In this document: in pieces, positions 1 through 6,488 of the stretch
Layout: the number at the start of each line of letters is the position of its first letter
How positions within the stretch are numbered: position 1 is the stretch's first letter
DNA from: Bacteroidales bacterium UBA2559
GTDB taxonomy: Bacteria; Bacteroidota; Bacteroidia; Bacteroidales; Bacteroidaceae
Assembly (NCBI GenBank): GCA_002340405.1
Contig: DDLZ01000106.1
Location: forward strand, 8,780-17,516
DNA length: 8,737 bases
Direction: 5' to 3'
Position numbers and translations under genes: made by a program
The notes under the pieces: model-generated
Database searches by the model: none
The model's input: only the letters and a program-made list of their open reading frames with translations
Told to the model about the DNA's origin: nothing

Positions 1-2
1 AT

Positions 3-509
3 GATAAGCTGTGCACAATGGAAATCATTAAGCAGCTTTATGATATTGCCTCATTGTTTGACCATATAAACGATTTAACCGTTGTCGCTGATACCTTTCA
101 CAAATTTGCAAAAGTTGAACTGGCGTATCGGCACCTAGATACTGCCAATATTAAACAGGTTTTGGATGATATATACCACACTTCACTTTGTATTTGCCTA
201 AAGGGACAAACAGATAAGAAGAATTTTAATCTTCTGCAGGAGGGTATAAAACGAATACAAAATTTTATCCACAGTGAGAGGTATGAACTTGATAAGGCTA
301 TTATTGATGCTTCTAAAACAGCCTATCTATCCGTGTTGATTACCAATAATTTGACAGGAATAGAATATTTTGACAGGAGTGATATTTCGGATTTGCAGCA
401 TGCAATCATAGAGAGTCCTCTGCCGACAAAATTAAACAAGTTGAAAAAAACAAACATTGAGGCATTTTATTACTGGATAAAAATCAATGAAATCATGAAA
501 GATAAATGA
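3..509 (+). CDS. 3' part of an AbiEii/AbiGii-like nucleotidyltransferase toxin gene (5' end outside window)
   Basis: The frame is open to the left edge: codons for Asp-Lys-Leu-Cys-Thr precede the ATG at 18, so that Met is probably internal. About 168 residues are visible, ending in a TGA at 507-509. The segment MEIIKQLYDIASLFD, followed by a helical region with DDIYHTSLCICLKG, LQEGIKRIQNFI and DASKTAYLSVLI, resembles from memory the C-terminal half of AbiEii/AbiGii-type proteins common in Bacteroidota. Those are nucleotidyltransferase-fold toxins, usually encoded after an AbiEi-type antitoxin and linked to phage resistance or plasmid maintenance. The nucleotidyltransferase core (GS..DxD motif) would lie outside the window, so activity cannot be judged. 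There is no signal peptide or membrane segment, so a cytoplasmic location is expected. The gene is clearly more AT-rich than the ilv genes beside it, which fits horizontal transfer. It converges with ilvC. The family call rests on remembered sequence resemblance only. Confidence 0.55.
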   Translation, partial: DKLCTMEIIKQLYDIASLFDHINDLTVVADTFHKFAKVELAYRHLDTANIKQVLDDIYHTSLCICLKGQTDKKNFNLLQEGIKRIQNFIHSERYELDKAIIDASKTAYLSVLITNNLTGIEYFDRSDISDLQHAIIESPLPTKLNKLKKTNIEAFYYWIKINEIMKDK

Positions 510-538
510 AAAGGGACACAGAAGATAATATCTGCTAT

Positions 539-569
539 AAAAAACCTGTCGAATTCACGACAGGTTTTT
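539..569. terminator. Bidirectional Rho-independent terminator between the AbiEii-like gene and ilvC
   Basis: A perfect 12-bp inverted repeat, AAAAACCTGTCG (540-551) and CGACAGGTTTTT (558-569), encloses a 6-base loop. On the plus strand the hairpin ends in five T and lies 30 bases after the AbiEii-like stop. On the minus strand it ends in six T and lies about 70 bases after the ilvC stop. It can therefore end both convergent transcripts. The rest of 510-637 holds no other gene that I can support. Confidence 0.9.
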
Positions 570-637
570 CTGTTAGAAGAGCTGCTGAAGTAGTGTTTAT
601 TTTTAAAATTTCAACAGCCGGCAGATGTAGGTTGGGG

Positions 638-1678
638 TCAGTTGTTTTCGGGACGAAGTTTGCGTACCACGGCGCCGGTCTGCCACATCTCGCTGTTGCG
701 CAAATCGGCCAGCTCTTTTGCAAGGCCTTCGCGATAATCGGGCCTGGAGTTGCTGTCGATTGAGATTTGGGCTTCGTTGCCGCTCTTTACGCTCTCGTAG
801 AGTTTCTTAACGACAGGCTTGATGGCATCGTGGAACGGTCCCATCCAGTCAAGAGCGCCGCGTTGGGCAGTGGTTGAGCAGTTGGCATACATCCAGTCCA
901 TACCTCTCTGTGCAAACAGGGGCATAAGGCTCTGTGTAAGTTCTTCGACTGTCTCGTTGAAGGCTTCGGAGGGGGTATGTCCGTTTTCGCGGAGCACCTC
1001 GTATTGGGCCAGCAGCAAGCCCTGTATGGCACCCATCAACGAGCCGCGCTCACCGGTAAGGTCCGAAATGGCTTCCCGTTTGAATGTGGTCTCGAACAGA
1101 TAACCGGAGCCTATGCCGATTCCGAATGCAAGAACTTTATCAAGTGCCTTGCCCGATGCATCCTGATAGACGGCGTATGAGCTGTTCAGGCCGCGACCCT
1201 CAAGGAACATGGTGCGCAGTGATGTGCCTGAGCCCTTGGGAGCAACCATAATTACATCGACATCCTTTGGAGGAACAACGCCGGTACGGTCATTCCATGT
1301 GATAGCAAATCCGTGTGAGAAATAGAGAGTCTTGCCTGCGGTAAGATGGGGCTTTATGTTGGGCCACTGCTGCATTTGAGCGGCATCGGACAGGAGCATA
1401 CAGATGATTGTTCCCTTCATGGCAGCCTCTTCGATTGAGAAGAGAGTCTTGCCGGGCACCCAACCGTCGGCTACAGCTTTATCGTAGGTCTTGCCCTGAC
1501 GCTGGCCGACAATTACATTGAAGCCGTTGTCACGTAGGTTACAGGCCTGACCGGGGCCCTGTACTCCGTAGCCGATCACTGCTATTGTTTCATTCTTGAG
1601 TACCTCGCGGGCTTTCTCCAGCGGGAACTCCTCACGTGTCATAACCTCTTCTATGACACCTCCAAAATTCATTTTCAT
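638..1678 (-). CDS. ilvC: Ketol-acid reductoisomerase (NADP+), IlvC
   Basis: Converts 2-acetolactate and 2-aceto-2-hydroxybutyrate to the 2,3-dihydroxy acids, the second common step of valine, leucine and isoleucine synthesis. It uses NAD(P)H and Mg2+ in the cytoplasm. The protein has 346 residues, normal for a class I (short) enzyme of Bacteroidales. The Rossmann fold carries GYGVQGPGQ at 36-44 (GxGxxG) and the cofactor-specificity loop VGQRQGKTYDKA around 57-68. The catalytic His is in SHGF (His122). Metal ligands are expected at Asp206 and Glu210 in SDLTGERG and at Glu242/Glu246 in NETVEEL. The helical C-terminal domain includes YANCSTTAQRG (264-274). The ATG at 1678 gives Met-Lys-Met; the second Met at 1672 is an equally possible start. 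It is the last gene of the operon, 25 bases after ilvN, and its stop lies 68 bases from the shared terminator. Nothing is missing or broken. Confidence 0.97.
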   Translation of the reverse strand: MKMNFGGVIEEVMTREEFPLEKAREVLKNETIAVIGYGVQGPGQACNLRDNGFNVIVGQRQGKTYDKAVADGWVPGKTLFSIEEAAMKGTIICMLLSDAAQMQQWPNIKPHLTAGKTLYFSHGFAITWNDRTGVVPPKDVDVIMVAPKGSGTSLRTMFLEGRGLNSSYAVYQDASGKALDKVLAFGIGIGSGYLFETTFKREAISDLTGERGSLMGAIQGLLLAQYEVLRENGHTPSEAFNETVEELTQSLMPLFAQRGMDWMYANCSTTAQRGALDWMGPFHDAIKPVVKKLYESVKSGNEAQISIDSNSRPDYREGLAKELADLRNSEMWQTGAVVRKLRPENN

Positions 1679-1703
1679 ATTATCTTAGTTTTTAGTTAGA
1701 ATA

Positions 1704-2384
1704 TTATTTTTCCTTATTTGGACTGTTACAACCGTTTTGACTGTTATTATCGTTAAGGCTGTTACTGTCATTTGAATTACTTCCGTTCGGGTTGCAACCG
1801 TTTGGGTTGTTGCGGCCGTTCGGGTTGTTATTACCGTAGCGGCTGGCCATATTGTCCAGATACTCGCTAACGTGTTCAATACGTGCGCGGGTGATGGCCA
1901 CGCGGCCGGAGCTGACGAACTGGAGAATGGCTCCCTGAGCCGACAGCTCTTTGTTAAGGGCGGTGATGTCCTCGGTGCGTCCGGTCTTCTCGATTACCGA
2001 GAAGGTGGAGTTGACCTCAATCAGCTTGGCGTCATACTTGCGGATAATGGACGAGATCTGAGGGTTATCCGTGAGGACTCCGGTAACAACCTTATAGAGC
2101 GCTACCTCCTGCATGAATATCTCACTGTCGGTGTAGTACTGGCACTGCAGTACATCGACCTTTTTTTTAATCTGTGCGGCAATCTTGGCAACACTTTCGC
2201 TGTCGGTCATAGCGGTAATGGTATAGCGGTGTATGCCGGGGATTGACGATGCCGATACGTTCAGGCTCTCGATATTGACCTGACGGCGTGTAAATACCGC
2301 AGTAACCTGATTGAGGATACCGGCGATGTTCTCTGAATGTACAATAAGAGTGTACAGCTTTTTATTGTTATTGTTCATGTTCAT
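1704..2384 (-). CDS. ilvN: Acetolactate synthase small (regulatory) subunit with an Asn-rich C-terminal tail
   Basis: Regulatory subunit of acetohydroxyacid synthase. In this family it binds the large subunit, raises its activity and confers feedback inhibition by valine. Residues about 10-80 form an ACT domain (LYTLIVHSENIAGILNQV, then FTRRQVNIESLNV). Residues about 95-172 form the C-terminal small-subunit domain (ALYKVVTGVL to RVAITRARIEHVSEYLDNM). Homologues of this type usually end shortly after that, near 180-190 residues by my recollection. Here about 43 further residues (184-226) follow, almost all Asn, Gly, Pro and Ser with two Cys, ending in NKEK. The N-terminus also has an Asn run (MNMNNNNKK). 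The ATG at 2384 was chosen; Met3 at 2378 is an alternative. It lies 78 bases after ilvB and 25 before ilvC, so it should be co-transcribed. ilvH is an equivalent name for the same role. The tail reads as one open frame and I see no sign of a frameshift into it. Confidence 0.95.
   Translation of the reverse strand: MNMNNNNKKLYTLIVHSENIAGILNQVTAVFTRRQVNIESLNVSASSIPGIHRYTITAMTDSESVAKIAAQIKKKVDVLQCQYYTDSEIFMQEVALYKVVTGVLTDNPQISSIIRKYDAKLIEVNSTFSVIEKTGRTEDITALNKELSAQGAILQFVSSGRVAITRARIEHVSEYLDNMASRYGNNNPNGRNNPNGCNPNGSNSNDSNSLNDNNSQNGCNSPNKEK
1783..1827 (-). repeat. Degenerate 12-base tandem-like repeat coding Asn-Pro-Asn-Gly in the ilvN tail
   Basis: On the plus strand CCGTTCGGGTTG occurs at 1783-1794 and 1816-1827, and the one-base variant CCGTTTGGGTTG at 1798-1809. 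Start spacings are 15 and 18 bases, both multiples of three, so the frame is kept. In ilvN each unit codes Asn-Pro-Asn-Gly, giving NNPNGR, NNPNGC and NPNGS. Looser Asn/Ser-rich codons continue towards the ilvN stop, with two related Asn-Gly-Cys-Asn stretches. Confidence 0.8.
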
Positions 2385-2417
2385 TCAACTTCGTTGTTTT
2401 TTCTGTCGTCACTCGGT

Positions 2418-2440
2418 AAAGATTAAGCAAGCTTATCTTT
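2418..2440. other. Imperfect hairpin in the ilvB-ilvN spacer
   Basis: AAAGATTAAG (2418-2427) and CTTATCTTT (2432-2440) form a 9-bp stem with one bulged base and a CAAG loop. It sits in the 78-base spacer between ilvB and ilvN. Only short T-runs follow on either strand, so it does not look like a strong terminator. It may protect or mark an mRNA end within the operon; that role is a guess. Its right arm also spells TATCTTTG on the plus strand (2434-2441), a match to the Bacteroidota -7 box pointing antisense into ilvB. Confidence 0.45.
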
Positions 2441-2462
2441 GCGCTCGTTCCTAAGAAAATTG

Positions 2463-4166
2463 TTAATTGCCTGCAAGGCTGAAAATCATGTTGTCCACCG
2501 AATTTCCCGGAGGGATCATAGGCATGACATTCTCCTCGTCCATAACTATAACTTCCAGAATAAATGCACCCTTAAAGTTAATCATTTCGGCGATACTGTC
2601 TTTAAGTTCCTCACGTTTTTCCACTCTTTTGTAGGGTATGCTGTAGCCGGCAGCTACCTTGCTGTAGTCGGGGTTCATCATGTGGGTGCAGGAGTACCGG
2701 CAGTTAAACATCATCTGCTGCCACTGGCGTACATTGCCGAGGTAGGTGTTGTTCAGCACAATCATCTTGACGGGGGCGCCGGTCTGCATTACGGTGCCCA
2801 GCTCTTGAATGTTCATCTGGAAACCGCCGTCACCCTGAAAGGCGAATACCATGCGTTCGGGAGCTCCGAAAGCGGCACCTATGGCGGCAGGTAGGCAGAA
2901 GCCCATGGTTCCAAGTCCTCCCGATGTCACTATGCTCCGTTTGGAACGGAATTTGAAGTACCGTGCCGAAAACATCTGATTCTGGCCTACATCGGTCACC
3001 AGAATGGAGTTGTCGGGGGATTGGTCGCTCACGGCCTTGACAACTTCGCCCATCTTGAGTGGACCGGAAGCGGGATATAGAGCGTTGTTTATGACTTTAT
3101 CAAACTCTTCTTTGTCAAGCGGTTTAAAGCTCTCTATCCATTCTTTGTGGTCAGCTTTGGCCATACGTTCGGTTATCAGCTTCAGAGTTTTGCGGCAGTC
3201 GCCAAGCACCGCGACATCGGGCTTGACATTTTTGCCGAACTCGGACTTGTCAATGTCCAGATGTATTATTTTGGCCTGACGGGCATAGGTGGAGAGGGTT
3301 CCGGTGACACGGTCACTGAACCGCATTCCAACGGCTATGAGCAGGTCGCATTCGTTGGTTTTGATGTTGGGGGCCAGATTGCCGTGCATTCCGAGCATGC
3401 CCATATTAAGCGGGTGATCGGTGGGCAGGGCGGCAAGCCCCAAAAGGGTGCGTGCTGCGGGCAGACCGCCCTTTTCGATGAACTCCCGAAGCTCCTTTTC
3501 GGCCTGACCCAACTCCACTCCGTGTCCTACGAGGACAAGCGGCTTGCGGGCTTTGTCTATGAGGCTTACGGCAGCCTCAATCTGCCTCATGTCGGGGTCG
3601 GGCGAGGGTATGTAGCTGCGTATATACTCTATATGTTCGGGCTTGAAATCTATCATGCCCACCTGTGCGGTTTTGGTAAAGTCCAGCACCACCGGACCGG
3701 GGCGTCCTGAGCCGGCTATATAGAAGGCGTGGGCGACGGCCCATGCTATATCTTCGGCGCGGCGTATCTGATAGTTCCATTTGGTGATGGGCTGGGTGAC
3801 GCCTACCAAGTCAATCTCCTGGAAGGCATCGGTACCGAGGGCATCGGTGCCTACCTGACCGGCAATCACCACAATGGGGGTGCTGTCGAGCATGGCATCG
3901 CTTATGCCGGTTATGGTGTTGGTGGCGCCGGGTCCGCTGGTGACAATGGCAACTCCGATGCGGCCCGAGACGCGTGCGTAACCCTGGGCGGCATGCGTGG
4001 CGCCCTGTTCGTGGCGTACCAATATCTGGCGTATGTCACAGCAGTGGTCATACAGGGCATCGAATACCTTGATTATTGAGCCGCCGGGGTAGGCGAATAC
4101 CGTGTCAACCCCTTCGGCAAGCAGTGCCCGGAGCATCGCTTCGGCTCCTGATATTTTATTTTTCAT
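2463..4166 (-). CDS. ilvB: Acetolactate synthase (acetohydroxyacid synthase) large catalytic subunit
   Basis: Thiamine diphosphate (ThDP) enzyme that joins two pyruvates to 2-acetolactate, or pyruvate and 2-oxobutyrate to 2-aceto-2-hydroxybutyrate, the first common step of branched-chain amino acid synthesis. The 567 residues match the usual length. Domains in order: N-terminal pyrimidine-binding domain (about 1-165) with the catalytic Glu53 in RHEQGA and the SGPGATN segment at 78-84; central FAD-binding-like domain (about 190-325) with GMRFSDRVTG at 280-289; C-terminal pyrophosphate-binding domain (about 375-540) with the GDG...NN motif, Gly445-Asp446-Gly447 to Asn472-Asn473. QELGT and VRQWQQ (Trp482) are typical of acetohydroxyacid synthases and help exclude pyruvate oxidase or oxalyl-CoA decarboxylase. 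ilvN follows, so the complex is probably valine-sensitive. A 148-base spacer separates it from ilvD; I see no promoter box there, so expression probably depends on read-through from ilvD. Confidence 0.97.
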   Translation of the reverse strand: MKNKISGAEAMLRALLAEGVDTVFAYPGGSIIKVFDALYDHCCDIRQILVRHEQGATHAAQGYARVSGRIGVAIVTSGPGATNTITGISDAMLDSTPIVVIAGQVGTDALGTDAFQEIDLVGVTQPITKWNYQIRRAEDIAWAVAHAFYIAGSGRPGPVVLDFTKTAQVGMIDFKPEHIEYIRSYIPSPDPDMRQIEAAVSLIDKARKPLVLVGHGVELGQAEKELREFIEKGGLPAARTLLGLAALPTDHPLNMGMLGMHGNLAPNIKTNECDLLIAVGMRFSDRVTGTLSTYARQAKIIHLDIDKSEFGKNVKPDVAVLGDCRKTLKLITERMAKADHKEWIESFKPLDKEEFDKVINNALYPASGPLKMGEVVKAVSDQSPDNSILVTDVGQNQMFSARYFKFRSKRSIVTSGGLGTMGFCLPAAIGAAFGAPERMVFAFQGDGGFQMNIQELGTVMQTGAPVKMIVLNNTYLGNVRQWQQMMFNCRYSCTHMMNPDYSKVAAGYSIPYKRVEKREELKDSIAEMINFKGAFILEVIVMDEENVMPMIPPGNSVDNMIFSLAGN

Positions 4167-4170
4167 TTTG

Positions 4171-4323
4171 TTCAGTCTATATTTTTAATACCTATTTTTT
4201 TTATAGGCTGTGCTTTATATATCAGCGCAGGCCCTGAGGCTGTTTTTATTCTATAAATTAAGATGTCTTTCAGTCTGTTTCTCAGACTCTTTCAACTATA
4301 ATTTAACGTTTTTTTCAGTCTAT
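4171..4323. repeat. Three copies of TTCAGTCT across the ilvD-ilvB spacer
   Basis: The plus-strand octamer TTCAGTCT starts at 4171, 4269 and 4314. The first and third copies extend to TTCAGTCTAT. The third overlaps the ilvD stop codon (TGA at 4315-4317 on the minus strand). On the transcript they read AGACTGAA. The spacer (4167-4314) is T-rich on the plus strand and carries no gene that I can support. The copies could be traces of short duplications or a binding element; no function is known to me. Confidence 0.4.
4272..4288. other. Short perfect hairpin in the ilvD-ilvB spacer
   Basis: AGTCTG (4272-4277) and CAGACT (4283-4288) form a 6-bp stem with a 5-base loop, about 27 bases after the ilvD stop on the operon strand. 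It has no T-run on that strand, so it is not an intrinsic terminator. A small CCTAT/ATAGG stem at 4191-4207 with a seven-base T (A on the transcript) loop lies nearer the ilvB start. Either could affect mRNA stability or ilvB translation; both are small and may be chance. Confidence 0.35.
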
Positions 4324-6117
4324 TATTCTAACGCCTCCCTTATCGGCCGAACTTACCATCTTGGCATAGGCCCTGAGACTTTTGGGTACTATGCGTTTGC
4401 GGGTGAGAGGACGCATGGGGCGGGCCTCCAGCTCGGCATCGGAAAGGCGCACGTTTATGCTGCGCGCGGGTATGTCTATCTCTATTATGTCGCCGTCCAT
4501 AACTTTGCCAATGGCGCCGCCGGCGGCTGCCTCGGGTGAGATGTGGCCTATGCTCAGGCCCGATGTTCCGCCTGAGAAGCGGCCGTCGGTTATGAGTGCA
4601 CACTCTTTGCCCAGATGGCGCGATTTGATGTATGAGGTGGGGTAGAGCATCTCCTGCATTCCGGGTCCTCCCCTGGGGCCTTCATGGGTGATGACGACCA
4701 CGTCGCCGGCTTGCACCTTGCCTTCGAGTATGCCCTCTACGGCATCTTCCTGTGAGTCGAAGACGCGGGCGGGGCCTGAGAATTTCCAGATGCTTTCGTC
4801 CACACCGGCAGTCTTGACCACGCAGCCGTCAAGGGCTATGTTGCCTTTGAGAATGGCCAGTCCGCCATCCTTGGAGTAGGCATGCTGCAAATCGCGTATG
4901 CACCCTTCGGCGCGGTCGGTATCAAGCACCTTATAGCTGTTCTCCTGGGAGCCCAGCTCGATGTTGAACCGGCCGGCAGGAGCGGTTGAGTAGATGCGCT
5001 TTGCTTCGGGGTCTATATTAGCCCCGGTTATGCTGTATTTTTCAACCAATTCGCCGTAGGTGAGGCCTGTTACGCTGAGTGCATCGGTATGGAGCAGTCC
5101 GCCCCGTGAGAGTTCGGCGAGTATGTTGATTACGCCGCCGGCACGTCCTACATCCTGCAGGTGATATTTTTGGGTGTTGGGAGCCACTTTGCAGAGGCAG
5201 GGTACTTTACGTGACAGTCGGTCGATGTCTTCCATCTTGAAGTCCACACCGGCCTCGTATGCAATGGCAAGCAGGTGCAGTATGGTGTTGGTGGAGCCGC
5301 CCATGGCGATGTCCAGATTCATGGCGTTCTCAAAGTTCCTCTTTTGGGCTATGCTGAGGGGCAGCACGCTCTCATCGCCCTCTTCGTAGTATTTAAGGGC
5401 ATTGCGGACTATGAGCGCCGCGGCATCTTTCATGAGTCTGATGCGGTTCTTGTGGGTGGCCAGGATGGTGCCGTTACCCGGGAGTGCAAGTCCCAGGGCT
5501 TCGGTCAGGCAGTTCATCGAATTGGCGGTGAACATTCCCGAACAGCAGCCGCAACCGGGGCAGGCGGCACGCTCGATGGCCTCGACCTCCTCATCGGAGA
5601 TGCTCTCATCGGCCGAGCTTACCATTGTATCAATCAGGTCTAGCTGCCTATCACCCAGTTGACCGGCCTCCATGGGGCCTCCGCTCACCATTACGGTGGG
5701 TATGTTGAGTCTCATTGCAGCCATAAGCATACCCGGAGTAATTTTGTCGCAGTTGGTTATGCAGATAAGGGCATCGGCCTTGTGGGCATTGACCATATAT
5801 TCTACACTGTCGGCAATTATGTCGCGCGAGGGCAGCGAGTAGAGCATGCCGTCATGTCCCATGGCTATGCCGTCATCGATGGCGATGGTGTTGAATTCGG
5901 CGGCAAAACAGCCCAGACGCTCTATCTCGGCCTTGATCAGCTGGCCGGCCTCATGCAGATGGGTGTGGCCGGGCACAAATTGTGTGAAGGAGTTGGCGAT
6001 GGCTATGATGGGTCGTCCCATCTGGCTGCGTTTCATGCCGTTGGCTGTCCAGAGGGCTCTTGCTCCCGCCATGCGCCGTCCTATTGTACACTGATCACTT
6101 CTTAATGGAATCTTCAT
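4315..6117 (-). CDS. ilvD: Dihydroxy-acid dehydratase, IlvD
   Basis: Iron-sulfur enzyme that dehydrates 2,3-dihydroxyisovalerate and 2,3-dihydroxy-3-methylvalerate to the 2-oxo acids, the third common step of branched-chain amino acid synthesis. The 600 residues match the bacterial IlvD length. Visible motifs: [12 protein letters not shown] (80-91) with a Mg2+-ligand Asp; [12 protein letters not shown] (119-130) with cluster Cys123, Asp124 and the Lys125 that is carbamylated in homologues; [17 protein letters not shown] (186-202) with further cluster Cys; [11 protein letters not shown] (480-490) with a likely metal-ligand Glu489; and [16 protein letters not shown] (510-525) with the proposed catalytic Ser. 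These separate it from 6-phosphogluconate dehydratase (Edd), and the ilv neighbours agree. The ATG at 6117 starts MKIPLRS; no Shine-Dalgarno is obvious, as is usual in this phylum. It is the first structural gene of the operon, about 255 bases after the predicted transcription start, behind the leader peptide and attenuator. Confidence 0.97.
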   Translation of the reverse strand: MKIPLRSDQCTIGRRMAGARALWTANGMKRSQMGRPIIAIANSFTQFVPGHTHLHEAGQLIKAEIERLGCFAAEFNTIAIDDGIAMGHDGMLYSLPSRDIIADSVEYMVNAHKADALICITNCDKITPGMLMAAMRLNIPTVMVSGGPMEAGQLGDRQLDLIDTMVSSADESISDEEVEAIERAACPGCGCCSGMFTANSMNCLTEALGLALPGNGTILATHKNRIRLMKDAAALIVRNALKYYEEGDESVLPLSIAQKRNFENAMNLDIAMGGSTNTILHLLAIAYEAGVDFKMEDIDRLSRKVPCLCKVAPNTQKYHLQDVGRAGGVINILAELSRGGLLHTDALSVTGLTYGELVEKYSITGANIDPEAKRIYSTAPAGRFNIELGSQENSYKVLDTDRAEGCIRDLQHAYSKDGGLAILKGNIALDGCVVKTAGVDESIWKFSGPARVFDSQEDAVEGILEGKVQAGDVVVITHEGPRGGPGMQEMLYPTSYIKSRHLGKECALITDGRFSGGTSGLSIGHISPEAAAGGAIGKVMDGDIIEIDIPARSINVRLSDAELEARPMRPLTRKRIVPKSLRAYAKMVSSADKGGVRIID

Positions 6118-6155
6118 ATTCTGTTTTTATTGCTATTTTCCTGTTTATTCCTTAG

Positions 6156-6182
6156 AACCGATTCTGTTTTTTGAAGTCGGTT
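6156..6182. other. Hairpin in the ilvD 5' untranslated region
   Basis: On the operon strand AACCGA-C-TTC (6182-6173) pairs with GAATCGGTT (6164-6156): nine base pairs with one bulged base and an 8-base A-rich loop. It lies between the attenuator and the ilvD start, about 40 bases before the ATG. No T-run follows on the operon strand. It could stabilise the mRNA that escapes the attenuator, a guess from position only. Confidence 0.5.
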
Positions 6183-6220
6183 TTTAACTGTTCAGTTTAA
6201 TTTTTCCGGTTTTATTATTC

Positions 6221-6259
6221 AAAAAAAGACCCCTCTCCTGTGTTATGGAAGAAGGGCCT
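6221..6259 (-). terminator. ilv attenuator: intrinsic terminator ahead of ilvD
   Basis: Read on the minus strand, GGCCCTTCTTC (6258-6248) pairs with GGAGAGGGGTC (6238-6228) over 11 bp, three of them G-U. A 12th A-T pair forms at 6259/6227. The loop is nine bases (6247-6239). Seven T (6227-6221) follow at once, as in a Rho-independent terminator. No gene ends here: the hairpin lies 30 bases after the leader-peptide stop and about 100 bases before ilvD, the position of an attenuator. Confidence 0.88.
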
Positions 6260-6289
6260 GTATAGTTATTGTCAGGTAAAACCTCTCCC
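6247..6289 (-). promoter_or_regulatory. Predicted antiterminator (segment 2:3 pairing) of the ilv attenuator
   Basis: GGGAGAGG (6289-6282, minus strand) directly follows the leader stop codon. It can pair with CTTCTTCC (6254-6247), most of the upstream arm of the terminator, over 8 contiguous pairs, two of them G-U. The two structures exclude each other. The same GGGAGAGG, with the preceding A, can instead pair with the pyrimidine stretch CCCTTTTCT (6331-6323) inside the leader gene: eight of nine positions, three G-U, one A-C mismatch. That would protect the terminator when the leader is not translated. Segments 1, 2, 3 and 4 are thus all present in the classical order. Confidence 0.75.
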
Positions 6290-6352
6290 TTAACGCGACG
6301 GAATAACCACCACCACGCAAATAGAAAAGGGTAGAACTGACAGATTATACAT
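6290..6352 (-). CDS. ilv operon leader peptide (20 residues, Leu/Val/Ile-rich)
   Basis: A 20-codon ORF translates to MYNLSVLPFSICVVVVIPSR and ends in TAA. Nine of the 20 codons specify Leu (2), Val (5) or Ile (2), and codons 13-17 read GTG GTG GTG GTT ATT. It starts about 20 bases after the predicted transcription start, is preceded by a purine-rich AAAAAGAGA stretch, and is followed by a terminator ahead of ilvD. This is the composition and position of an ilvL-type leader peptide, whose role is to report aminoacyl-tRNA supply through ribosome speed rather than to act as a protein. The stop codon at 6292-6290 abuts the antiterminator segment, so a ribosome that reaches it would cover that segment and favour termination. 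A ribosome stalled at Leu7 or Val13-16 would cover segment 1 and leave segment 2 free. The peptide is not similar in sequence to E. coli IlvL beyond composition, so I give no gene symbol. Confidence 0.85.
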   Translation of the reverse strand: MYNLSVLPFSICVVVVIPSR

Positions 6353-6377
6353 AGGTATCTCTTTTTAAGTATCGGCG

Positions 6378-6408
6378 CAAAGATATTTTATTTTATGCTT
6401 AAGTCAAA
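6378..6408 (-). promoter_or_regulatory. Promoter of the ilv leader and operon
   Basis: On the minus strand TTTG (6408-6405) is followed after 19 bases by TATCTTTG (6385-6378). This fits the Bacteroidota primary sigma consensus TTTG-N19-TAnnTTTG in both boxes and spacing. Transcription should start near 6371-6374, about 20 bases before the leader ATG. Confidence 0.85.
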
Positions 6409-6488
6409 CTATTATATAAAAAAAAGTTTTCATATTATGCAAATTATACTAATGCTTGTGAAATAGTATAGCTTTTGGCTGAGAGTCG

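Noticed and set aside
506..763. Plus-strand open frame of 85 codons overlapping the terminator and the ilvC 3' end
   Set aside because: It reads through a strong terminator hairpin into the antisense of ilvC; no family resemblance.
3147..3710. Plus-strand open frames of 116-187 codons opposite ilvB and ilvD (for example 3147-3710, 3729-4079, 5659-6105)
   Set aside because: Antisense shadows of conserved genes; the Gly/His/Ala-rich translations lack recognisable motifs.
6156..6186. Hairpin followed by TTTTT on the plus strand, considered as a terminator
   Set aside because: No plus-strand gene ends upstream; the region is antisense to ilvD and its leader.
6221..6377. T-box or metabolite riboswitch as the controller of ilvD
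   Set aside because: I found no T-box bulge sequence or specifier arrangement, while a short Leu/Val/Ile-rich ORF explains the terminator directly.
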